Of a stretch of 5,713 bases of DNA, positions 1 to 5,026 are shown piece by piece. The notes beneath the pieces are model-generated. The model was not told the DNA's origin. It saw only the letters and a program-made list of their open reading frames with translations, and did no database searches. Every line of letters begins with the position of its first letter. Position 1 is the first letter of the stretch. The stretch comes from an uncultured Eubacteriales bacterium (GTDB taxonomy: Bacteria > Bacillota_A > Clostridia > Peptostreptococcales > Anaerovoracaceae). The DNA lies in contig CADATR010000115.1 in the NCBI GenBank assembly GCA_902790885.1, positions 1 to 5,713 on the forward strand. Reading direction: 5' to 3'. Made by a program: the position numbers and the translations under genes.

Positions 1-2
1 AA

Positions 3-548
3 AAAGCAACGCTGGATTACATTTCTCATGAGCGGCCACTTTCAACTTTTGCATTTGAACTCGGATCCCAGAAGGACGGTCGTTTTATAGAGGGGTGGCT
101 TACCAACAAAGAGAAAATCACAAAAGGATATGTTTTAGTCTGGCCTTATGGAAGAATCAGTCAGGGCTCAGGCCTTCAAGTAGATTTAGCAGAAATCATG
201 CTGGTTAGACGCAGGACGCTGCTATCTATTCTGAATGATGATTATGATTTGTCCATAGATTTTTTGAGGAAAGAAGCCGTCGATGTCGTGAAGAACAATG
301 TTCATGATAGCTATTATCGCGATCATTATGGCAGATATACCGGCAGACAAAGTAATGACCGAATGATAAAGTTTGTTCATTCCGTTCAAAAGAACGAAAG
401 GCCACTTAATATAATCATCAAAAAAGAGGTGCTTGCAAAGGCTGCCAGAGAAGTCTATTGGCTGAAAAGAGATAGAAGAATAAAGCGTATCAAAGGAGAA
501 AACTATTTTTCTCCGAGAAAATGGTCAGATGTAGATTCCTATTTTTAA
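3..548 (+). CDS. 3' end of an unrecognised protein, possibly a restriction endonuclease (5'-truncated by the window)
   Basis: The frame is open from the first complete codon at the window edge to the TAA at 546-548, giving 181 visible residues with no start in view. The ATG at 198 is internal and has no ribosome binding site, so I do not treat it as the start. I do not recognise the family. The early visible stretch (residues 16-35, with F-E-L-G-S, then G-R-F-I-E-G-W-L-T-N) is followed by a beta-strand-like Y-V-L-V-W. That pattern resembles the core of some PD-(D/E)xK nucleases, where a charged strand precedes a 'GW(L/F)' turn. The C-terminal half is rich in Lys, Arg and Tyr and looks DNA-binding. 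It lies 56 bp upstream of a Vsr-like gene on the same strand, where restriction endonucleases of cytosine methylation systems are often found. That role is inference only. Codon use is AT-rich. Confidence 0.6.
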   Translation, partial: KATLDYISHERPLSTFAFELGSQKDGRFIEGWLTNKEKITKGYVLVWPYGRISQGSGLQVDLAEIMLVRRRTLLSILNDDYDLSIDFLRKEAVDVVKNNVHDSYYRDHYGRYTGRQSNDRMIKFVHSVQKNERPLNIIIKKEVLAKAAREVYWLKRDRRIKRIKGENYFSPRKWSDVDSYF

Positions 549-604
549 CGACCAATAATCAAAATCCCAGAGCGTAATATAGCTTGGAATGAACGATAAA
601 TGAA

Positions 605-1048
605 ATGAAACATCAGAAGCTAAAGACAACTGAAGATGTGTCAAAGCGCATGGCTAATGTGAGCTTAAAGGGTGGTAAAGCTGAGACCGCTTTGGCAAAA
701 GCACTCTGGCGTGAGGGGATTAGATATCGTAAAAACTATAGGAAAATTCCTGGTTCGCCTGACATAGCGATAACGAAATATAAAGTCGCTGTATTTGTGG
801 ATGGTGAGTTTTGGCACGGCGAAAATTGGGAGGAACGCAAGACGAAACTCAAAAGCAACAGGGAATATTGGATAGAAAAGATAGAAGAGAATATCGCCAG
901 GGACAAGAGAAATGACGAACTCTTGAAAGAGATGGGGTGGAAGCCAATCCATTTCTGGGAACGGGAAATAAAGAAAGACTTAGAACGATGTGTTCATAAA
1001 GTCATTGATATCGTACAAGTTCGGTTCTCGGAAACGATAGATATCTGA
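605..1048 (+). CDS. vsr: Vsr-like very short patch repair endonuclease
   Basis: The product has 147 residues, about the family's usual length. Vsr enzymes nick 5' of T in T:G mismatches left by deamination of 5-methylcytosine and usually sit beside a cytosine DNA methyltransferase. Family signatures are in order: an N-terminal T-x-E-x-V-S-x-R-M segment (8-16), K-x-E-T-A-L-x-x-A-L-W (25-35), the P-G-S-P-D block with putative metal-binding Asp53, the F-x-x-G-x-F-W-H core (64-71, F69/W70 matching the intercalating aromatics), Y-W-x-x-K-I-x-x-N-x-x-R-D (88-100), and G-W near 111 with W-E at 118-119. The zinc ligands of E. coli Vsr seem to be missing: the core lacks the following His/Cys and 'WEC' is W-E-R. 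His64 of E. coli is replaced by Asp66. Firmicute homologues often look like this. ATG 605 is chosen because an in-frame stop lies at 590-592; the ribosome binding site is weak. The methyltransferase is not in view. Confidence 0.88.
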   Translation: MKHQKLKTTEDVSKRMANVSLKGGKAETALAKALWREGIRYRKNYRKIPGSPDIAITKYKVAVFVDGEFWHGENWEERKTKLKSNREYWIEKIEENIARDKRNDELLKEMGWKPIHFWEREIKKDLERCVHKVIDIVQVRFSETIDI

Positions 1049-1080
1049 TACACGATAAAAATCAAAGACACAGTTCTTAC

Positions 1081-1113
1081 AGCTCTCAACTTTTACGGTT
1101 GAGAGCTTTTTTT
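1081..1113 (+). terminator. Strong rho-independent terminator after vsr
   Basis: A perfect 10-bp stem (AGCTCTCAAC at 1081-1090, GTTGAGAGCT at 1098-1107) with a 7-nt loop is followed by seven T residues (1107-1113). It lies 33 bp after the vsr stop. Its T-tract ends only 17 nt before the ribosome binding site of the next gene, so it may also control that gene by read-through. Confidence 0.9.
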
Positions 1114-1130
1114 GTACATCAAATTACGGA

Positions 1131-1136
1131 AGGAGG
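1131..1136 (+). promoter_or_regulatory. Strong ribosome binding site that sets the DUF3847 start
   Basis: AGGAGG sits 7 nt before ATG 1144 and is part of a longer match to the anti-Shine-Dalgarno sequence. It argues against the in-frame TTG at 1099, which lies inside the terminator stem and has no such site. Confidence 0.9.
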
Positions 1137-1143
1137 TGGTCAT

Positions 1144-1440
1144 ATGGCGAAGAAAAAGACAGCTCAGGATCTGCGAACGGAGCAGGAGCGACTGGAGAAT
1201 GAACTCAAGGTCAAGAACCAGAAACTCAAAGCTCTGAAGCAGAAGGAGAAGGAACTTGCACGTAAAGAACGAACTCATCGTCTCTGCACTCACGGCGCGA
1301 TGCTGGAACAGTACCTGCCGCCCGAAGAGTATACAGATGATGAGATCGACAAGATCCTGAGAACGGTGTTCCAAAACGATAGTATCAGACAATTCGTCAG
1401 CAGCGTGAAGGAACATCCTTACGAGCAGACGGAGACATAG
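1144..1440 (+). CDS. DUF3847-family small coiled-coil protein, mobilization-associated
   Basis: The product has 98 residues. Residues 8-42 are a highly charged, Lys/Glu/Leu-rich segment with heptad-like leucines, expected to form a coiled coil. Next comes the block E-R-T-H-R-L-C-T-H-G-A-M-L-E (42-55), which I recognise as the hallmark of DUF3847 proteins. An acidic T-D-D-E-I-D helix region (64-69) and a short tail follow. These proteins occur next to MobA/MobL relaxases in clostridial plasmids and integrated elements; their biochemical role is, as far as I know, unestablished. Here the stop codon is only 22 bp from the predicted nick site, so an accessory role at oriT, such as DNA binding in the relaxosome, is a reasonable inference. 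The start is set by the AGGAGG site. I see no convincing promoter between the upstream terminator and this gene, so transcription may read through that terminator. Confidence 0.85.
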   Translation: MAKKKTAQDLRTEQERLENELKVKNQKLKALKQKEKELARKERTHRLCTHGAMLEQYLPPEEYTDDEIDKILRTVFQNDSIRQFVSSVKEHPYEQTET

Positions 1441-1445
1441 GGAGT

Positions 1446-1500
1446 CCCTTTCTGAGAAAGGGCGCAATTATACACGCCCCATGATGGACGTGTCATTGCG
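1446..1500 (-). other. oriT: Predicted origin of transfer (oriT), MOBQ/RSF1010-like, nick on the minus strand
   Basis: Read on the minus strand, the region contains TAATTGCGCCCT, one base from the RSF1010-type core TAA(A/G)TGCGCCCT as I recall it. By analogy the nick would fall between the minus-strand bases opposite 1463 and 1462. On the 5' side of the minus-strand core lies a long imperfect inverted repeat. In plus-strand terms it is CGCAAT (1463-1468) with ATTGCG (1495-1500), and ACACGCCC (1472-1479) with GGACGTGT (1486-1493, one mismatch), with a 6-nt loop. A repeat on this side of the nick matches RSF1010 architecture. On the other side is a perfect 7-bp hairpin (CCCTTTC 1446-1452, GAAAGGG 1456-1462). 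The site lies between DUF3847 and the relaxase. Leading-strand transfer would run leftward, so the relaxase gene enters last. Confidence 0.75.
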
Positions 1501-1501
1501 T

Positions 1502-1663
1502 TCTCCGAAGGCTCCTGACCGGAGAGGCCGACTCCAGGCACTCCGCGTGCCTTACGTCACAGGGGGCCTTGCCGGTCCCCTGCGCAGACAGTGTCTGCTA
1601 CCCCTGGGACGTACTTGCTTCATGAGGCTGTCGAATCATAGAGCATCCTCATGAATGCAAGTA
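1502..1663 (+). other. Hairpin-rich noncoding region between oriT and the relaxase
   Basis: Five successive hairpins almost fill this stretch. They are TCTCCG/CGGAGA (1502-1507, 1520-1525), AGGCAC/GTGCCT (1536-1541, 1547-1552), and AGGGGGCC/GGTCCCCT (1561-1568, 1574-1581, one G-T pair). Then come GCAGAC/GTCTGC (1584-1589, 1593-1598) and a large one pairing 1612-1627 with 1647-1663 (16 bp, one bulged T at 1656, 19-nt loop). The arms are adjacent and do not overlap, as expected for a selected fold. It could be an extended oriT acting as single-stranded DNA, or a structured leader RNA for the relaxase operon. I do not recognise it as a named riboswitch. Confidence 0.6.
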
Positions 1664-1683
1664 TGACCGCATATCATTGTATC

Positions 1684-1715
1684 GACCGTTTGCTATAAGG
1701 TGAGCGGTCTTTTTT
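1684..1715 (+). terminator. Terminator in the relaxase leader
   Basis: GACCGTTTGC (1684-1693) pairs with GTGAGCGGTC (1700-1709), 10 bp including three G-T pairs, with a 6-nt loop and six T residues (1710-1715). Its tail ends 33 nt before the relaxase ATG. An upstream GACCGC (1665-1670) is fully complementary to the 3' arm GCGGTC (1704-1709), so a competing pairing is possible and the terminator may be conditional. Confidence 0.7.
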
Positions 1716-1748
1716 CTTCGGGCAGTAAAGAAAGAAGGTGATGGAACA

Positions 1749-3338
1749 ATGCCATGCCCACATTACAGGATAAAGATAAGCACAAGAAGCAAAGGACAGT
1801 CTGCTGTCGCTCAGGCTGCATACCAATCAGGTGACCGTCTCTTCGATGAGCGCGAGAGCAGGACGAAGTACTACAGCGACAAGCGGGGCATCGTCTACAC
1901 CGAGATCCTGCTCCCGGTGAATGCTCCGCGTGAGTACGCTGACCGCAACACTCTATGGAACGCTGTTGAAGCTGTTGAGAACAACTGGAACTCACAGCTG
2001 GCGAGAAGGTTCGAGATCGCTTTGCCTATAGAGATCCCGATGGAAGAGCGGGTTGCTCTGATACGTCAGCACTGCATGGAGCAGTTCGTGTCGAAGGGAA
2101 TGATCGCAGACATAGCGGTCCATGATCCGGATCCTCCGGGGCACAATCCTCACGCTCATGTCATGTTGACCATGAGGCCGATGGATGAGAACGGCAAGTG
2201 GATGGAGAAAGCACACCGCGAGTATCTGCTCGATGAGAATGGTGAGAAAGTGCGTGATGCCAAAGGCAAGTTCAGATTCAGGAAGGTGCCGACCGTTGAT
2301 TGGAATGATCGAGGCAACGCTGAACTCTGGCGCAGTGCCTGGGAGGACTTGCAGAACAGATACCTTGAAGCTGCGGGCAGACCTGAACGCATCAGCATGA
2401 AGTCATTCCAGCGTCAGGGCATCGACAGGATCCCGACCGTACACATGGGACCTGCAGTCACAGCTATGGAGCGAAGAGGCATCATTACCAACATCGGGAA
2501 CCTCAACAGAGACATCAAGGCAGCCAACAAGCTGATGGATGTTCTAAGGAGAACGATCATCAGACTCATCGGCTGGATCTCCGAAATCAGACAGGCGATA
2601 GCAGAGATCGACATGAAGCCGCAGCAGATACCGCTCGTCACTCTTCTGGAACAGAGCTTTGAAGAGAGCATCACTGACCGAAGAGGACAGAAGAGAACTA
2701 CTCAGGGAGAGTATGAACGCTTCACAGCAGTCACGGCCTTTATGTGTGAGAACGATATCGTGACAGTCGAGGACCTTGATGCCAGGGTGTCAGCGCTTGA
2801 GTCTGACGGAGCACCGATCAGAGAGCAGATGAAGAAACTCAGCAGCAGGATCAGGACGATAGAGAAGCTGGTCGAACATGGTGACCGTCGGGCATCGCTC
2901 GATCCGATCCATGATGAATACCTGAAGATCCATTGGAAAGGACGCAAGGAGAAGTTCGCAAAGGAACATGAAGCAGAACTCGATGCCTGGAAGGCATCTG
3001 ACAGATACCTTAGAAAGAATCTGCCGAATCAGAATTACAACGGTGATGTGCTGAAGAAAGAATTGTATTCACTGACTGCACAACTGGATGAACTTCAGGA
3101 GAAGCTGAGGCCTCAGACAGAAGAAGCAGAACGCCTGAAGGATGTGAGGATGTATGTCAGGAAACTGCTGCCGGAACTTGAACCGGACGGTGAAGCACTC
3201 ACTCCTGAACGCCGACAGGAAAAGATAGAAGCCATACAGCAGAGACTTGCAAAGGCCAAAGCTGAATCAGAAGCCAATGCAGCTGCCTATGCAAAGAGCA
3301 AAGAGGCAGCGTTGAGAGATGAAAGAGAAGAGAGGTGA
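1749..3338 (+). CDS. mobA: MobA/MobL-family (MOBQ) conjugative relaxase
   Basis: The product has 529 residues. Relaxases nick oriT, stay bound to the 5' end through a catalytic tyrosine, and pilot the strand to the recipient. The N-terminal domain (about 1-240) carries the family motifs. Motif I ends in S-A-V-A-Q-A-A-Y with Tyr25, the same position as the catalytic Tyr of RSF1010 MobA. An acidic stretch includes E74 and E77. The metal-binding motif III is H-D-P-D-P-P-G-H-N-P-H-A-H (125-137; His125, His135, His137). R-x-x-M-K-S-F-x-x-Q-G-I-D-R-I-P-T-V-H is the usual end of the domain. The remainder is Lys/Glu-rich helix, probably coiled coil. There is no primase or helicase fusion as in RSF1010 MobA, so a separate replicase would be needed; the vapE-like gene follows directly. 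A GAAGGTG site precedes ATG 1749. No coupling protein or secretion genes are in view, so mobilization in trans is likely. Confidence 0.95.
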   Translation: MPCPHYRIKISTRSKGQSAVAQAAYQSGDRLFDERESRTKYYSDKRGIVYTEILLPVNAPREYADRNTLWNAVEAVENNWNSQLARRFEIALPIEIPMEERVALIRQHCMEQFVSKGMIADIAVHDPDPPGHNPHAHVMLTMRPMDENGKWMEKAHREYLLDENGEKVRDAKGKFRFRKVPTVDWNDRGNAELWRSAWEDLQNRYLEAAGRPERISMKSFQRQGIDRIPTVHMGPAVTAMERRGIITNIGNLNRDIKAANKLMDVLRRTIIRLIGWISEIRQAIAEIDMKPQQIPLVTLLEQSFEESITDRRGQKRTTQGEYERFTAVTAFMCENDIVTVEDLDARVSALESDGAPIREQMKKLSSRIRTIEKLVEHGDRRASLDPIHDEYLKIHWKGRKEKFAKEHEAELDAWKASDRYLRKNLPNQNYNGDVLKKELYSLTAQLDELQEKLRPQTEEAERLKDVRMYVRKLLPELEPDGEALTPERRQEKIEAIQQRLAKAKAESEANAAAYAKSKEAALRDEREER

Positions 3339-3343
3339 TCAGC

Positions 3344-4684
3344 ATGGAACTCACACAGGAACAGATAGAGGTCAGCCATCTTCTTGATATGACAGAGAAA
3401 GGCAAAGCAAAGAGCAGCATAACCAATGCGGAGCTGATCCTGTCACACGATCCTGTCCTGAAAGGAGCTATCCGTTTCAATGAGCTGACACAGAGAGTAG
3501 ATATAGTGAAGCAGCTTGGATGGGAACGTGCCAGCTATGGTAAGGCCCTCACAGACAATGACATCTACAATATCCATCTGTACTGCGAGAGGACTTATGG
3601 CTTCGGCTCAATGAAGCTGATCGAAGAAGCGATCCATATCGTAGCGAACCGTAACAGCTACCATCCGATCAGAGACTTCCTGAATGGTCTGGTATGGGAT
3701 GGTCAGGAGAGAGTGCGTTTTGCACTCAAGCATTTTCTCGGAGCAGATGACAGTGATTACACATATGAGATCCTCAAGTTCTTCATGCTCGGAGCAATCT
3801 CAAGAGTGTTCAGGCCGGGAGTCAAGTTCGACTATATCATCTGCGTTGTCGGTGACCAGGGTGCAGGTAAGTCTACTTTCTTCAGGCTGCTTGCAGTCGA
3901 AGATGAATGGTTCACAGATGATCTCAAGGATCTGGAAAGCAGCAAGGTCTATGAGAAGCTTCAGGGACACTGGATCATCGAGCTGTCAGAGATGCTTGCC
4001 ACCAACAATGCCAGAAGCAATGAGGCCATCAAGAGCTTCCTCTCCAGACAGAAGGAAATCTATCGGACACCTTATGAACGCTACCCGAAGGACAGACCGA
4101 GACAGTGTGTGTTCGCAGGAACTACGAACAAGATAAGCTTTCTTCCGAGCGACAGAACAGGAAACAGAAGGTTCCTGCCGATCGCTTGCCGGGAAAGCGA
4201 GGCCGAAGTGTTCATCCTTGATGATGAACAAAAGTCCAGAGAGTATATCTGTCAGATGTGGGCTGAGGTCATGGAGATATGGCGGAGCGACAAGGCCCGG
4301 CTCAAACTCTCACCGGAGATAGAAGCTGAGGTGAGGCATAGGCAGCGGCAGTTCATGCAGGAGGATGTAGATGCCGGACTGATCCTGGCATTCATGCAGG
4401 ACTATGCCGGAGACAAGGTTTGCTCAAAGCAGCTCTTTCGGGAGGCCCTTCATAATGATTATGCTCAGCCTCAGAGATGGCAGACGAATGAGATCAATGA
4501 CATCATGAACCAGCTCATACGTGATGGCACTCTGGAAGGATGGCGGTACTTCGACAGTCCCCGCCGCTTCGGCTCTGATTATGGTACTCAGAAGGGATGG
4601 GAGAGGATCCCTGATGTCAACGGAGAGATGTCAACGAACTGTGGTTTTATGCAGATGACCATGGACGAGGACATCCCTTTTTGA
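3344..4684 (+). CDS. VapE-type (virulence-associated E) P-loop ATPase, putative replication helicase
   Basis: The product has 446 residues from ATG 3344. I prefer this over the GTG at 3335, which overlaps the relaxase stop, because GAGAGG at 3330-3335 is 8 nt before the ATG. The gene begins 5 bp after the relaxase stop, so translation is probably coupled. The N-terminal part (1-130) has the family's poorly characterised D-F-L-N-G-L-V-W-D-G-Q-E-R lead-in. The ATPase core follows: Walker A G-D-Q-G-A-G-K-S-T (170-178, Lys176), Walker B-like W-I-I-E-L-S-E-M (210-217), sensor-like F-A-G-T-T-N-K (257-263), and the R-T-G-N-R-R-F arginine motif (271-277). This order is typical of the PF05272 VapE family, related to SF3 helicases. 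There is no N-terminal primase domain. Two CGTTGAC repeats lie within its last 70 bp and more follow, suggesting it acts at an adjacent origin; that role is inferred. Confidence 0.9.
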   Translation: MELTQEQIEVSHLLDMTEKGKAKSSITNAELILSHDPVLKGAIRFNELTQRVDIVKQLGWERASYGKALTDNDIYNIHLYCERTYGFGSMKLIEEAIHIVANRNSYHPIRDFLNGLVWDGQERVRFALKHFLGADDSDYTYEILKFFMLGAISRVFRPGVKFDYIICVVGDQGAGKSTFFRLLAVEDEWFTDDLKDLESSKVYEKLQGHWIIELSEMLATNNARSNEAIKSFLSRQKEIYRTPYERYPKDRPRQCVFAGTTNKISFLPSDRTGNRRFLPIACRESEAEVFILDDEQKSREYICQMWAEVMEIWRSDKARLKLSPEIEAEVRHRQRQFMQEDVDAGLILAFMQDYAGDKVCSKQLFREALHNDYAQPQRWQTNEINDIMNQLIRDGTLEGWRYFDSPRRFGSDYGTQKGWERIPDVNGEMSTNCGFMQMTMDEDIPF

Positions 4685-4888
4685 TTTTTGCAGCTCCGTT
4701 GACATGGTTCGTTGACGCTTCGTTGACAGAGAATCCTGACCTGAAAAGCTTGAAACCCTTGTTTTTCTTCGGGTAGTGATATCTATGTCAACGAAAAACG
4801 TCAACGAAGGGTAAAAAAATATTTCGGAAGAAAAGTGCAGTCTAAAAATGAAAAAAGTGTTTAGGTGTTCGTTGACGTTTACGTTGAC
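4616..4888. repeat. Iteron-like array of nine CGTTGAC repeats, candidate replication origin
   Basis: Exact CGTTGAC occurs on the plus strand at 4697, 4710, 4721, 4870 and 4882, and on the minus strand (as GTCAACG) at 4616, 4630, 4787 and 4800. Six of nine extend to TCGTTGAC. Copies come in clusters with starts 11-14 bp apart: two minus, three plus, two minus, two plus. The last two clusters face each other across an A-rich stretch (4807-4869), a likely melting region. I saw no exact copy elsewhere in the window. The first two copies lie in the coding sequence of the VapE gene. Clusters of short iterons flanking an AT-rich region next to the initiator gene is the layout described for staphylococcal pathogenicity island origins. 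Regulator or recombinase binding sites are the alternative. Confidence 0.75.
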
Positions 4889-4905
4889 AAACTACATTCG
4901 GTACA

Positions 4906-4940
4906 CTGAATGACAGAAACATATACACTCTGTCACTCAG
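4906..4940. repeat. Imperfect inverted repeat, 12-bp arms
   Basis: CTGAATGACAGA (4906-4917) and TCTGTCACTCAG (4929-4940) are complementary at 11 of 12 positions around an 11-nt spacer. No T-tract follows, so it is not a typical terminator. It sits at the right edge of the iteron array and could be a protein-binding site or part of the origin. Confidence 0.55.
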
Positions 4941-4975
4941 CGAAAGTATTTGTTGAAATCAATTAACGAATAAGG

Positions 4976-5003
4976 TGGTATACTATTATTATCTGGTAAT
5001 AGT
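4976..5003 (+). promoter_or_regulatory. Extended -10 promoter with an overlapping operator-like palindrome
   Basis: TG-G-TATACT (4976-4984) is a full extended -10 element. The nearest -35-like hexamer, TTGAAA at 4953-4958, is 20 bp away, which is too long to be a good partner, but extended -10 promoters can do without it. A palindrome, ACTATTA (4982-4988) with TAATAGT (4997-5003), begins inside the -10 and covers the likely start site, as expected for a repressor site. The gene starts at 5027. Confidence 0.55.
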
Positions 5004-5026
5004 GATTAATCATTAAAGGGTCACTC

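Larger units (their letters stand above)
4685..5026. other. 342-bp noncoding region after the VapE gene
   Basis: It holds seven of the nine iteron copies, the A-rich stretch, an imperfect inverted repeat (4906-4940) and the promoter region of the next gene. I found no credible small gene: the open frames are very short and made of the repeats themselves, for example the 9-residue frame at 4785. No clear terminator follows the VapE stop codon. Confidence 0.7.

Noticed and set aside
665..952. Minus-strand open frame opposite vsr
   Set aside because: It is fully antisense to a gene with recognised family motifs, has no ribosome binding site, and its peptide has no recognisable features.
1093..1467. 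Minus-strand open frame opposite DUF3847
   Set aside because: Its Leu/Phe-rich product is the mirror of the Lys/Glu-rich coiled coil on the plus strand, and it would start in the oriT region.
1481..1654. 57-codon plus-strand open frame starting at ATG ATG, lying across oriT and the hairpins
   Set aside because: There is no ribosome binding site, the start lies in the loop of the oriT inverted repeat, and the Arg/Pro/Leu-rich composition follows from GC-rich hairpin arms. It is better explained as noncoding structure.
3335..3343. Upstream GTG start for the VapE gene overlapping the relaxase stop codon
   Set aside because: The GTG overlaps the end of the GAGAGG ribosome binding site, whereas ATG 3344 is at the right distance from it.
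3684..4136. 150-codon plus-strand open frame inside the VapE gene
   Set aside because: It is out of frame with a gene that has clear Walker A and arginine motifs. Its translation is Ser/Arg-rich low-quality sequence with no ribosome binding site.
4762..4779. TTTTTCTTCGGG followed by TAGT, nearly matching 1711-1728 in the relaxase leader (16 of 18 bases)
   Set aside because: The exact match is only 12 bases. A chance repeat of that length is expected about once in a window of this size, and the two contexts are unrelated.
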